Origin: Ceratotherium simum simum | Taxonomy: Eukaryota; Chordata; Mammalia; Perissodactyla; Rhinocerotidae | Direction of reading: 5' to 3' | DNA: 64,000 bases | Assembly (NCBI RefSeq): GCF_000283155.1 | Contig: NW_004454163.1 | Span: 19,487,648-19,551,647 of the forward strand | Program-made: the position numbers and the translations under genes | Shown here: piece by piece, positions 1-10,220 of the stretch | Position numbering within the stretch: the stretch's first letter is position 1 | Layout: each line of letters begins with the position of its first letter | The notes under the pieces: generated by a model | The model's database searches: none | What the model saw: only the letters and a program-made list of their open reading frames with translations | What the model was told of the DNA's origin: nothing

Positions 1-631
1 AGTCTTTTCAATTTTAGTCATTCTAACTGGTCTGTCATGGTATCTTATTGTATTTTAATTTGCATTGACTTAATGACTGATGATGTTGAACATATTTTCT
101 TGTGCTAATTTGCCATTCATATATCTTCTTTGGTGAAGTATCTCTTCAAATCTTTTCCCCATTATAGAGGAGATTGTTTGTTTTCTTATTATTCAGTTTG
201 GGTGGTTCTTTACATATTCTGGATATAAATTCTCAGACATATGATTTGCACATACTTTCTCTCAGTCTGTAGTTTGTCTTTTCATTCTCCTAACAATGTC
301 TTTTGAAGTGTGGATGTTTAAAATTTTGACAAAATACAATTTATCAGTTTGTTCTTTTATGGATGTTGCTTTTAGTGTCATTTGTAAGAAAAACTTACCT
401 AACCCAAGGTTACAAAGATTTTCTCTTATGTCTTATCTGGAAGTTTTATAGTTTTAGGTTTTACATTTAAGTCTATGATTCATTTTAAGTTACTTTTTTT
501 ACGTGGTGTGAGGTATTGATCAAAGTTCATTTTTTTGCATACATATATTTAATTTTCCCAGGACCATTTCTTGAAAAGACTATCTTTTTTCCATAGAATT
601 ACCTTAGCATCTTTGTCAAAAGTCAATTGTC
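1..631 (-). mobile_element. L1 LINE fragment, antisense (5' part of a split copy)
   Basis: The text is the reverse complement of the L1 ORF2 3' half: phrases such as tgatgatgttgaacatattt, tcttctttggtgaagtatct and cataatttattc-like runs follow in the usual order. It runs off the left edge of the window. All frames are broken by stops, so it is a dead copy. It continues at 934 after an inserted ERE. Divergence suggests an older mammalian L1M-type rather than a currently active subfamily; the exact subfamily is not assigned. Confidence 0.88.
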
Positions 632-933
632 GGGGCTGGCCCTGTGGCTTAGTGGTTAAGTGCGTGCGCTCCGCTACTGGCGGCCCGGGTTCAGATCCCG
701 GGCGCGCACTGACACATCACTTGTCGGGCCACGCTGAGGTGGCGTCCCACATAGAGCAACTAGAAGGATGTGCAACTATGACACACAACTATCTACCAGG
801 GTTTTGGGGAGTAAAAGGGAAAAAAAGGAGGAAGATTGACAATAGATGTTAGCTCAGGGCCAGTCTTCCTCAGCAAAAAGAGGAGGATTAGCATGGATGT
901 TAGCTCAGGGCTAATCTTCCTCAAAAAAAAAAA
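632..933 (+). mobile_element. ERE SINE, near full length, inserted in L1
   Basis: tRNA-derived perissodactyl SINE. The head carries a Pol III A box (TGGCTTAGTGG, 645-655) and B box (GGTTCAGATCC, 688-698). The body includes an internal A-rich tract after the ctaccaggg segment, then two copies of the GTTAGCTCAGGGC tail module (about 846 and 899) and a terminal A run. A target-site duplication, aaaagtcaattgtc, flanks it at 618-631 and 934-947 inside the L1. The clean duplication and intact boxes suggest a relatively young insertion. Whether it is transcribed cannot be seen. Confidence 0.96.
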
Positions 934-1260
934 AAAAGTCAATTGTCTATATATGTGTGGCTTTATTGCTAGACTCTCTGTTTCACTGATCTGTTTGTCT
1001 ATTTTCGTATCAATACCATACTCTCTTGATTAACGTAGCTTTATAGTAAGTCTTGAAATTGGACACTGATAGTTTTCCAACTTGGATTTTTTCTAAAATG
1101 TTTTAGCTATTCTAGGTCATTTGCATTTTCATGTGAATTTTAGAATCAGCTTGTCAATTTCTACAAAAAGTCTTCTGGGATCTTGGTAGGGATTGCATTG
1201 AATTTATAGATATGTTTAAGGAGTATTAATATCTTAATACTGAGTTTTTCAACCCATTTT
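934..1260 (-). mobile_element. L1 LINE fragment, antisense (continuation)
   Basis: Resumes exactly where the first segment stopped, after one repeat of the ERE target site. The reverse complement matches the L1 ORF2 region; landmarks include ttcactgatctgtttgtcta, cgtagctttatagtaagtct and ggattgcattgaatttatag. The right end is set where this similarity fades. No intact frame. Confidence 0.85.
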
Positions 1261-1494
1261 CATCAGTTCTTAATTTGAATTGGAACACTTTCTACACTAA
1301 ATTTGGTATTTTACAGCTTGGCTTTCTAGTGACAAAATGATTCCTTCAGGGAGCTATGGCTTACTCCTTACGAATATATAAAAAATATTTTTGATAGAAC
1401 GATTTTAAGCAAATACATATTTACTCATTTACAATGGCATTTTTGTTTTTAAAATTTAAAATTTGGAAATTAAAAAATGTCAAGATACCACTTT
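1261..1494. other. Unassigned AT-rich DNA
   Basis: Rich in A and T, between the L1 and a GC-richer unit. I see no gene, clear repeat family or regulatory signal. Confidence 0.5.
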
Positions 1495-1935
1495 AGATGG
1501 TGTAGTGGGTGTGTGGAGGGCCACCCAGATGCTCCCTTCAGCACTGAGGTACTCATTCCCCCAGTTGCTGGGAGTGTTGGCAGCTGAGGGCTCTCATCTG
1601 AGCCTCTCTCCAAGAACTGCCCTCAGCCAACCAAGGGGCTCAAGGTCACAGCCCCTCCCCAGGGGCAGTACACATCCAATGACTAGTCAATAGGGCCCTA
1701 CCTTCTTGTCTCAAGGCTGGACCACTGTGGAGGGCCATAAGAGCTGCGGCGCTCCCGGTGGGACCAGCCGAGGTGTTTGTTGCATCGTGGTTCAAGTCTT
1801 CCCCTGCCCAGTCCCGCTGCCTTCACTCCCGCACAGGAGTTGATCTTGAGAGCATTCCCCAGTAAAACTCCTGCACGCAAATCTCCATCTCAGACAACGC
1901 CCATCTCCTGGGGAATCCAACCAAAGACAGATGAT
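1495..1935 (+). mobile_element. Probable ancient LTR or LTR-like repeat, family not named
   Basis: A compact GC-richer unit with the texture of an old LTR: ccaatgactagtcaatagggc, then cggtgggaccagccgaggtg, then a decayed polyadenylation-type segment (cccagtaaaactcctgcacg) followed by ctccatctcagacaacgcc near the right end. I recall this order of phrases from dispersed mammalian repeats but cannot name the family. Open frames here are chance. It could instead be the 3' end of an old LINE. Confidence 0.4.
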
Positions 1936-2750
1936 TATTTCCTAGTCAGCTTGCAATTAATTCAAGGGCTTAAAGGAGTGTAATTCAAGGTCAGCCTATG
2001 AGGCTCAGGGATGATATGGAGAAAACAGGAAGCCGATTATCATTGGCCTGTTATGACTGTTTGCTTATGGTCAAAGTCACTTACCTCCCTCAGAGGTGCT
2101 TTCCCTTTCACACGGCACCTTTGAAACCACCCTGACTGGGAGGAGGAGAAAGCACTTGGCAGGCTTCTGCCTCCTCAGTGCAGCAGGGATAGCACTGGGG
2201 AGAGAGCGGGCAAGAGGGAACCTTTCCTACAGGCCAAGAGGAGCTGAGCAGAGAGGCTCGCCCCCTGGGAACAGGGCATCACGGAGCTGGGAGTGCCCCG
2301 GGGAGCACTGAGGGAAGGTGGAGAAGACTCACTTTATAACTTTTCTCAACTCCTGTTTGATGGGGGTAGAAGGGTGAGATGGGAAGTAGGAGGAAATAGT
2401 ACCAAAAACTACTGTAAAATTGAACATAGTGATTAAACTAAAACATATTTTTATTCACCTAGTGATCAGAACTGCCAGGTGGGCAACCAGCATCCTAATG
2501 AATAGATTTCCTAATTGCTCTTTGCTACAGACCTTAGCCAACATTCAGTCTTTCCACCTTGACATAAATCTTGTCCCACTCTGTCCCAATAATCTGTGCC
2601 TCACAGAATCACCCACATTTTTTTAAAAGTTAGAATAAGGTCTTTAAAAACAACCTTGGGCTAGTTCATGTGAGTTTCCATTTATATGACAGACATATAT
2701 TTTTGTAAATTTATTATATAATAATGACTAATAAATTAATTGTATTATAA
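1936..2750. other. Stretch with no recognised feature
   Basis: A mildly GC-rich half (about 2090-2340) followed by AT-rich sequence. No coding pattern, splice-like structure or recognisable repeat was found. Confidence 0.5.
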
Positions 2751-2754
2751 AGTC

Positions 2755-2965
2755 CTTTCACCTGTGTTCCCTTATTTGACCCTTACAACCACCTGTGTGG
2801 TAGGTATTGTTATGCCCATAACAACACCTCTTCTTGGCAGAGGAGAAAACTGAGGTTCCAAGAGGTCCGTGGCTGGTACAGGGGCTCTCAGTAAGTGGAT
2901 GAACTTGGACTTAAACTTGGGTCTACAGGCACTAAATCCTGTGTTATCTCCTTCTCTTAAAAGCA
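2755..2965 (-). mobile_element. MIR SINE, antisense
   Basis: Reverse-complement MIR text: ggcagaggagaaaactgaggttccaagaggtccgtgg, then agtaagtggatgaacttgga and a decayed ggtctacaggcactaaatcc end (given in pieces). It matches the MIR core and tRNA-derived end in order. It is an ancient, immobile copy. Confidence 0.75.
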
Positions 2966-3424
2966 CTAAAAGAATTTACTTTTCAGAAACCTCCTACTGT
3001 GAGTCTGTTTGTCCTCTGTATAAATCTGGATGTTCATCTACTATGAAGTGGGAGACATCTGCTTCCTTTGAAGGAACATTCATTTCAAGACTTTCTCATA
3101 AGAAAATGGACAAGAAAGAAATGATCTCTCTGTTGTTCCAGGTGAATAGGAAATTGGCAGTCACCAAGATTTCCAAACTTGCCCAACTGGCTTGCTGTGG
3201 GATACCACAATTACATACATTCCTGAAGAATGGCCTAGAGATGTTTTACCAGAAAAACCACCTGCTGAACCTGAAGGGAGGAGCAGCTATGGGAACAAGA
3301 GGTGCTATGGAGGAGGGAGCTGCGCCGTGGGGCCTGGATGCGCTCCAGCTATCACCAGTAAGGCAGGCCCAGAGAGTTCTGGAAGTAATAGAGGACCCAG
3401 TGTGGAACCAGGCCCTTTCCAGTC
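2966..3424. other. Unassigned sequence spanned by a 188-codon open frame
   Basis: An open frame on the + strand runs 2869-3435. Its first quarter is antisense MIR and its end reaches the next MIR; the middle resembles no protein I know. There is no convincing start context, and no splice partners or second frame support a gene. Treated as chance or repeat-derived; see findings. Confidence 0.4.
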
Positions 3425-3605
3425 CCATTCATTAATCCTCACTGCACCGCTATGAGATGAGGCCTCCCCTCCTTTATTTCAGTCATGGAAACAGGCTTGG
3501 AGAGGCTGAATTGTCAAAGGTTAGAGCAATACATGGCAGTTGGGATTCGAGCCCAGGCCTCTCTGACTCCAAATCTCTTGTTTTTAATCACTGTATTACA
3601 ACGAG
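3425..3605 (-). mobile_element. MIR SINE, antisense
   Basis: Reverse-complement MIR, well matched in the tRNA-derived half: gttgggattcgagcccagg, cctctctgactccaaatctc and a tail reading ttaatcactgtattac. The 5' neighbour phrase tcatggaaacaggcttggag corresponds to the MIR core. Confidence 0.8.
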
Positions 3606-4446
3606 TAAAGAGTTAGGCAGGATAATGAATGGCATTGCATACCTTCAGACCCGTATTTAAAATATTTCTTGAACGTTTACTTGGTGGAAAGATTAAGGCT
3701 GAGAGAGGGAAAGGTTGATGCGGGGAGGGTGGGGGCATCCAGCATGGATACTCACTCAGCATCTCCTCCCTCCTTGTAAGGCAGCCTGGGGCGACTCTGT
3801 GCTCACCTGAGCGTAGTGTTGGGAGGTATCTTCTTCCCCACCCTAACAGCCCATCAGAGCATCCCTTACAAGTATAAGCAGTTTGGACCCTGAGAGGTAG
3901 CCTCATAAACAATGTTGCCAGAGAGGTTGTAGTGCCGAAGGCTGGCTCTCCGGACACTGCCACTGTTTCCCACGCAGTCAGACTACAGACTACATCTGCA
4001 GACCCTCTGGAGAAGTCTCATGCATCATTCATTATGGCCTGCTTCTATGCTCTGTTCAGGGCTGGCAGCCTGGCTGGAAATGCTGGCCCCACTGGCCAAA
4101 TGGCTCCATGCTACCCCTCCTCCATCTGGCCACGCCGCTCCTGCTCTGCAGCGGGTGCACGGGCACCTTCCTCCCTGCCGCGAGAACAGGAGGTGAGGGG
4201 ACCTGGTGATTGCTTCAGGTAATTGTTACCTGCTTGGGTGGCTTCCTCCCAAACAACATCTTCTGCTTCCCTTCAGGATGCCAACAGCCCCAGGAAATCA
4301 GAAGACATTCCACATCTATCCACCGTAATCAGAAGAAAGTTTGGATTACGGGAAGACCATCTTCAGGGAAGCCTGCCCCAGGATTTGCTCATCATGATAA
4401 ATAACCAACAGCCTATTCTCTCCATTTTATTTACTGTCTGTAATTG
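3606..4446. other. Stretch with no recognised feature
   Basis: Mixed-composition DNA. Several short open frames on both strands have no protein-like character. No repeat was recognised with confidence. Confidence 0.5.
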
Positions 4447-4461
4447 TCAATATACTTTATT

Positions 4462-4702
4462 TTTTTTGGTGAGGAAGATTAGCCCTGAGCTAACATCTGC
4501 TGCCAATTCTCCTCCTTTTGCTGAGGAAGATTGGCTCTGGGCTAACATCTGTGCCCATCTTCCTCTACTTTATATGTGGGACACTTGCCACAGCATGGCT
4601 TGATAAGCGGTCTGTAGGTCCATGCCCGGGATCCAAAACTACGAACCCTGGGCTGCCAAAGCAGAGTGCATGAACTTAACCACTATGCCACTCGGCCGAC
4701 CT
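4462..4702 (-). mobile_element. ERE SINE, antisense, short-body type
   Basis: The reverse complement carries the tRNA-derived head at the right end (ending ccactcggccgacc) and tail modules at the left (gaggaagattagccctgagc). It lacks the long internal segment with the A-rich tract, so it belongs to the shorter ERE structural class. Target-site duplication with one mismatch: tcaatatactttatt at 4447-4461 and tcaatgtactttatt at 4703-4717. Confidence 0.95.
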
Positions 4703-4717
4703 TCAATGTACTTTATT

Positions 4718-5604
4718 GAGGTTGAAGTCCATGGCACATCAACTGAATATGAATCAAACTGAATATTTGTTTAAAACTGTAATTTTATACAGTAATTCAG
4801 ACTCTTTTCCATCAAGGACTTAGTAGTCTACCAAGAATTCAGTGCCCAGACCAATTTCAACATATAGGAAAAGATGAGCTAAAAGGTTGTGCCCAGAAGT
4901 ATGGGCGTGGGAATAAAGGAGAGGTACAGAGATGGGCAAAAATGACCAGAGATGACTGGCAAGGAAGGAAGACCCAAGAAAGCCCGTACCTGCTGCAGCG
5001 TGCTCATCAGAGTCCTGAAAATTATAAGAAGATGAGAGAGACAAAAGATGAATGTTCTGTCCCCAGGGCTAGGACTTAAGCCAGCCCAGAGGTGCTGAGG
5101 AGCCTGTCCTGATCTGTGCTAAGCCAGGAAGGGCTATCCCCTGGTGCTCACAGGATTCACTTAAGCTGTAAAGACGTGCAGGTTATTCCATGAACAAAAG
5201 ACTCTGGAAGAATACTCAGCTGGTGCTGAGAGAGTTTGAACTTCCTGGAGGATGTTCCAGGCCTTGAATCATCCTAGCCTGTAGATGTGTACATAACTTC
5301 TCGTGACTACTGGTGGATTTGCTCAAATTCCATGAAGGCAGATTGATTAACACTCGCAAGGAGTGTCATGAAGGCCAGGGGAAGATGCTGGTGCAGTGGG
5401 TCTGGCCGCCACAGAGGCAGGAAGGAAGGTTTGGAACATCTGGCTGTAAATGTTTGGAACATCTGAATAACACTGTGTTATCCATGGTGATGTCAATTTT
5501 TCCTTAGTTTGTTCTGGAATAAGTCTCTCATGCACAACAAGTAGATACTCTGATAATAATTTAATAAATGGTCTTCTGATTCCTTTAGGAAAGGTAAGAA
5601 GCAA
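4718..5604. other. Stretch with no recognised feature
   Basis: Moderate AT content. A tttaataaatggtc patch near 5560 might be the decayed end of an L2, but that is too weak to call. Confidence 0.45.
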
Positions 5605-5705
5605 TTAATGAAGCAGGAAAAATGAAGCACAGATAAAGCCGGTGACTTAGCCAAGCTCTCACAGCTCAGTGGTACGTAACTTGAGGGGTTTGACTCTAAT
5701 AACTG
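5605..5705 (-). mobile_element. MIR SINE fragment, antisense
   Basis: Decayed reverse-complement MIR core: gaagcacagataaagccggt, gacttagccaagctctcaca and gctcagtggtacgtaacttg, matching the consensus order of sequence complementary to the cctcagtttcc region and the following tRNA-derived part. Short and diverged. Confidence 0.6.
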
Positions 5706-5824
5706 GTCCAAGGAAATGTCACCTGCTGTCTTCTCTCCTTGTACCAGTTTCTTTCTGCCCAAAGTGTTGGGGTGACCATCAGGACTCTTTTTTTTCCTGG
5801 TCCTCTCAGAAAGCAAAGGCAATT

Positions 5825-6201
5825 TTTTTGCATACAAACGTTCATAGTAGCGTTATTCATAATAGCCGACAAGTGGAGACAATCTAAATGTCCATCAACT
5901 GACGAATGGTTAAACAAAATGTGGTATATACATACAATGGAATATCATTTACCAATAACAAGGAATGGAGTTCTGATACATGCTACAATGTGGGTGAACT
6001 CTGAAAACATTATGCTAAGATAAAGAAATCAGTCCCCAAAGACCATATATTGTATGATTCCCTCTATATGAAATAAAATCTATGTGGAAATGTCCAGAAT
6101 AGGCAAATCTATAGAGACAGAAAATTGATTAATGGTTACCTTGGGCTGAAGGACTTAGGGGTGGGGGATGGGGATTGACTGCTAAATGGTACAGGGTTTC
6201 T
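5825..6201 (+). mobile_element. L1 LINE 3' region, sense (5' segment)
   Basis: Sense-orientation L1 text around the end of ORF2 and into the 3' UTR: cattcataatagccgacaag, atgtccatcaactgacgaat, tacaatggaatatcatttac. Frames are broken. It is interrupted at 6202 by an ERE and resumes at 6521. Confidence 0.88.
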
Positions 6202-6203
6202 AT

Positions 6204-6234
<31 letters not shown>

Positions 6235-6520
6235 TTTGTGAGGAAGATCAGCCCTGAGCTAACATCCATGCTAATCCTCCTCTTTTTGCTGAGGAAGATT
6301 GGCTCTGAGCTAATATCTATTGCCAGTCCTCCTCCTTTTTTTCCCCCAAAGCCCCAGTAGATAGTTGTATGTCATAGTTGCACATCCTTCTAGTTGCTGT
6401 ATGTGGGATGCAGCCTTAGCATGGCAGGAGAAGCGGTGTGTCCGTGCGCGCCCGCGATCCAAACCCAGGCCACCAGTAGCGGGGCGCGCGCGCTTAACCA
6501 CTAAGCCACGGAGCCGGCCC
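6202..6520 (-). mobile_element. ERE SINE, antisense, long type with expanded (TAAA)n tail
   Basis: Full-length ERE read on the minus strand, head at the right end (ccacggagccggcccc) and two tail modules at the left. Its 3' tail has become an ATTT/TAAA tetranucleotide array (about 6201-6236), a common fate of SINE tails. Target-site duplication cagggtttct at 6192-6201 and 6521-6530 interrupts an L1 3' UTR. Confidence 0.96.
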
Positions 6521-6680
6521 CAGGGTTTCTTTTTGAGGTGATGAAAATGTTCTAAAATTGACTGTGGTGATGGTTGTACAACTCTGTGAATATACTAAAA
6601 GCAATTGAATTGTATACTTTAAATGCATGAATTGTGTGGTATGTTAATTATAGTTCAACAAAGTCGTTAAAAATGAGTAA
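6521..6680 (+). mobile_element. L1 LINE 3' end, sense (3' segment)
   Basis: Continues the split L1 3' UTR: gaggtgatgaaaatgttcta, gtggtgatggttgtacaact, then ttaattatagttcaac at the end. Together with 5825-6201 it is a 5'-truncated, inactive copy. Confidence 0.85.
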
Positions 6681-7911
6681 GAAGAGACCATTAGTAGGAT
6701 TTGGAGCGTTGTAGATGGGAAGCTGCAGTTGTGTTGCACCTCTTGGCGTAGTCCTGGGACCAGAGCTGAGTGCCAGCACAAAGGTTGAAGAGGGGAGCCT
6801 GGATTGGACACTTCAGAGGCTAAAGCCAGTAGGCATTCAATGACTGAATGAATAAATACAAAATTCCTAGCTCTTTGTTAATGCCCAGTTAATGAGAGGG
6901 AAGAGAAAACAGTTTGGCTTAAGTCTTAGGATTTGGAGCTGGGAAGAGCTTTTGATGGTGGGCCAAAGAGATTTTGAACTAAGGCTTTAATAGAACCATT
7001 GCTATGGTAAATTTGCCCATCTCTTACCCCTCAGAGAGCACCACATCTGGGGTCCCATTTGAGATCTTAGTGATGAGGAGTTGAGAGTAGGAGGATCTCA
7101 TTTGTTACTCATCACGGAAAGCTGGAACAAGGAAACCAGTCGCCCCTAAGAAATGTAATCTCTCATTAGCATATGGCATTTAAGTTAAATGTGAAGATTT
7201 CTCCAGAAAAGCTCACAAAACACTTCCCAGAGGCACCTCTGGGAAGATCTGGAAACTTTTATATATGAGGACACATGGGAATTAAATGCAACCTGATATG
7301 AGACTGGGATATGGATTATTTGACCTCTGGAAAGTTCACAGTCAGTGGAGGCTGTGACTTAGCCTCTTGAAGGATCAAGTTCAGATGTGATCTAGTGGGT
7401 TGAACACAGTCAAAGGGGTCATTTCACCCAAGTTTTAAACCAAGTACTGCTACACTCATTTATTGTGCTATGCTGGGGCAAGCCATTTGCCTCTACAAAT
7501 CTGGTATAAAAGTGTGAGCAAGGACCGGTTGTGAAAGAGATCGTGAAGCATCTTCTGTTTTCCCTGTTGCCTCCGTATTCAGTTCAGCTGAATGTGCCTC
7601 AAGTGTATGTGTCTCAAGTGCCAATGTTACCCCAAGCTAGTCTCAACTCCTGTTCCTTAGTAACTTGGCTGGCCAAGGAAGCTTGAGAAAGAGAATGGCT
7701 TAGGCTAAAACATTCTGAGAAACAAATTCTTGCTAAGATATGTATGACTGAGAGTTATTAAATGTGTTGCAGTTTAAGAGAGGAAGTCAGTCACATTAAG
7801 GAAAAATTTAATGAACCCATACCTTATTGTGGTAGAATTTTTTGTTTTGTTTCATTTTGTTTTAGGTGGGTGGACTGTCTGGATGCTTCTTAATTGACAT
7901 CAGTTAGATCA
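6681..7911. other. 1.2 kb with no recognised feature
   Basis: No clear repeat or coding pattern. This is one of the longer intervals free of recognised repeats in the left third of the window. Confidence 0.45.
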
Positions 7912-8085
7912 GTGCATCTCTAACTTTAATGTACATATGGACCACCTAGGGATCTTATTAAACTTGACTCTGATTCAGCAGGTCTGGGATGGGACCTGGC
8001 TGACATTCTACACTGCTAATAAGCTCTCATGAGGTACTAACACTGCTAGTAGGGGACCGCCCTTTGAGTAGAGGGCCTCGGTGAC
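7912..8085 (+). mobile_element. MER5-type nonautonomous hAT element
   Basis: Matches the MER5 pattern: a decayed tctaactttaatgtacatat start, gattcagcaggtctgggatg in the middle and ggaccgccctttgagtagag near the terminal inverted repeat. First member of a local cluster reaching 10.2 kb. Confidence 0.7.
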
Positions 8086-8169
8086 CATCAACCCACATTC
8101 AGCACTACTAATAATACAGTCAGGAAGGCGTTGAGTTACTTTTTTGTGGAGTCCCCTTGACATGCTGTA

Positions 8170-8370
8170 TATCCTTCCACTAGAGCACTTAAGATGTTAT
8201 ATTGCAATTATTTGTCTAGGGGCCAGCTTCTCTGTTGCACTGAGAGCTCTTCCACAGCAGCAACTGTGTTTTATTCACCTCCCTTTTCGTCTTGGTTTCC
8301 ACCTCTCCTCACTTTAGCGCTGTGCTTGGCACAAAACAGGCACTTAACATTGGATGAGGAGCAGATAATC
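8170..8370 (+). mobile_element. L2 LINE 3' end
   Basis: Old L2 tail in sense orientation: cagcaactgtgttttattca, then gcgctgtgcttggcacaaaa and caggcacttaac, matching the conserved 'cagtgcctggcacatagtaggtgc' end of L2 (consensus given for comparison). Immobile fossil. Confidence 0.65.
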
Positions 8371-8449
8371 AGCCCTGAAGGTGGTCCGATGAGATCATAA
8401 ATTCCGCAGGCTCTTACACGGAACCTCTGTTTCTGCTTGGCCACACGGT

Positions 8450-8582
8450 GTAAACCACTGCTTTTTAACCCTGACTGCAGATTGTAGGAATTAAAAAAAT
8501 ACAGATGCCCAGGTACACTCCAGTGTTCTGCTTTAATTGAACTGTTTTGGGGCCTATGTATGGATGATTTTAAAAGCCTCCC
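8450..8582 (+). mobile_element. MER5-type element, left part, split by L1
   Basis: Begins accactgctttttaaccctg and contains aaaatacagatgcccaggta and gattttaaaagcctccc. The remaining end of the element appears at 9441, beyond the inserted L1. The duplicated site is ttaaaagcctccc (8570-8582) against ttaaaagcttccc (9441-9453). Confidence 0.75.
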
Positions 8583-9440
8583 AAGCTCTTAAAACTCAAC
8601 AATAAAAAGATAAATAATGCAACTAAAAAAAGGGCAAAAGATTTAGACAGACATTTCTCCAAAGAAGATATACAAATGGCCAACAGGTACATGAAGAGAT
8701 GTGCAAAATTATTAGTCATTAGGGAAAGGCAAACAAAGCCACAATGAGATACCACTTCACACCTAATAAGATGGCTACAATAAAAAAAAAGAAGTGTTGG
8801 CGAGCATGTGGAGAAATCAGAATTCACATATGCTGCTGGTGGGAACATAAAATGGTGCAGCTGCTTTGGAAAATAGTTGGCAGTTCCTCAAAAAGTTAAA
8901 CATGGAGTTATCATGACCCAACAATTTCACTCCTAGGTATATACCCAAGAGAATTGAAAACGCATCTTCCCACAATAACATGAGTGTTCATAGCATTATT
9001 TGTAATTGCCAAAAAGTGGAAACAACCTAAATGTCCGTCAACTGATGAATAGATACATAAAATGTGGTATATCCATACAATGGAATATTATTTAGCCATA
9101 AAAAGGAATGAAGTACTGTTACGTGTACAGACAGACCTCAAAAACATCATGTGAAGTGAAACAAACAAAAAGCCACATATTTGATGATTCCATTTATATG
9201 AAATGTCCAGAAAAGGCAAGTCTGTAGGAACAGAAACAGAAAGCAGATTAGTGGTTTCCAGAGGATGTGGGGAGGGAGGAATTGGGAGGTATGGCTTTCT
9301 TTTCGGGGTGATGGTAATGTTTTGGAATTAGATAGTGGTGATAGTTGCACAACATTGTGACTGTACTAAAAACCACTGCAATGTCCACTTTAAAATGATG
9401 TATTTTATGTTATGTGAATTTCATCTCAAAAAAGAAAAAG
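8583..9440 (+). mobile_element. L1 LINE 3' end, sense, inserted in MER5
   Basis: A 5'-truncated L1 covering the ORF2 C-terminal region and 3' UTR: gagataccacttcacaccta, gctgctggtgggaacataaa, atccatacaatggaatatta, then gtgatggtaatgttttggaa and a short A-rich end. Stops and shifts break ORF2. Flanked by the 13-bp duplication described for the host element, which shows this L1 is younger than the MER5. Confidence 0.93.
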
Positions 9441-9500
9441 TTAAAAGCTTCCCGGGGATTCTGATTTGCTGCCAGGTTTGAGAACCTCTGGTGTAAGGCC
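9441..9500 (+). mobile_element. MER5-type element, right part
   Basis: Resumes with ttaaaagcttccc and gggattctgatttgctg and ends gtttgagaacctctgg, the terminal inverted repeat matching the left end at 8450. Confidence 0.75.
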
Positions 9501-9554
9501 ACCTGGGGTATGTGCTCTAACATTTACTGTTAAGAAGATGATGCTGTCGACCAG

Positions 9555-9680
9555 AAGTTCTCAACTTCAAATGCACATTGGAATGACCTGGAGAACTTTA
9601 AAAATGTCAATGCCTGGATAGCCCCCCCAAAAGAGTCTGATTTTATTGTTCTGGGGTGCAGCCTGGACAAACTCCACAGG
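9555..9680 (+). mobile_element. MER5-type element, partial
   Basis: Starts with a recognisable terminal sequence (gaagttctcaacttcaaatg) and contains cacattggaatgacctggag and gagtctgattttattgttct. The 3' terminal repeat is not clear. Confidence 0.6.
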
Positions 9681-9749
9681 AAATTCTACAAGCGGGACCA
9701 TGGACTGTGACGCACAAGTTCCTAAACATTAGGGTCAGAAAGATCACAG

Positions 9750-9895
9750 GAGAGTTGTTAAATGCCCTTTTCTGAACTCTGCCCCCAAAGATTCTGGTTT
9801 CGGAGGCCTGGGGTAGGGTCTGAGAGTCTTGACTATTAACAAGCTCCCTGGTGATGCTGTGCAGGTGGTCTGCCACACTTTGAAAAACACTGCTT
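9750..9895 (+). mobile_element. MER5-type element, partial
   Basis: Contains gagttgttaaatgccctttt, aagattctggtttcggaggc, aacaagctccctggtgatgc and cacactttgaaaaacactgc, the usual central and right-end pieces of MER5. Confidence 0.65.
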
Positions 9896-9904
9896 TGGAG
9901 GAGG

Positions 9905-10035
9905 CTTCTCAACATTTAATGTGCATACAAGTCACCTGGGACTTTGTTAAAATGCAGCTTCTGGTTCTGCATTTCTAACCAGCTCGCAGATGATGCCAAG
10001 AATCCTGGCACACAGACTACAGTGAGTCACAAGGC
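9905..10035 (+). mobile_element. MER5-type element, partial
   Basis: ctcaacatttaatgtgcata and gtcacctgggactttgttaa with agcttctggttctgcatttc give the family. The right end is poorly preserved. Confidence 0.55.
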
Positions 10036-10044
10036 TATAGAGTA

Positions 10045-10220
10045 GAGGTTCTCAAAGTGGGGTCCCTGGACCCGCATCAGCATCACCTGGGAACTAGTTA
10101 GAGATGCAAATTCTCAGGCTCCACCTCGGATTGACTGAAACTCTGGGGGGTGTGCAGTGATCTGTCTTAACAAGCTCTCCCGGTGATTCTGATGCATGCT
10201 GGAGTTTGAGAACCACTGCT
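10045..10220 (+). mobile_element. MER5A-like element, near complete
   Basis: The best copy of the cluster. Terminal inverted repeats agaggttctcaaagtggg and tggagtttgagaaccactg bracket gcatcagcatcacctgggaa and gggtgtgcagtgatctgtct. Nonautonomous hAT-Charlie remnant; it encodes nothing. Confidence 0.85.

Noticed and set aside
645..698. Possible tRNA gene from A and B boxes
   Set aside because: The boxes belong to the ERE SINE head. The cloverleaf is not maintained and the sequence continues into the SINE body.
7912..10220. CRISPR-like or satellite array from repeated similar units
   Set aside because: The repeats are diverged hAT elements with terminal inverted repeats and irregular spacing; CRISPR arrays do not occur in this kind of genome.
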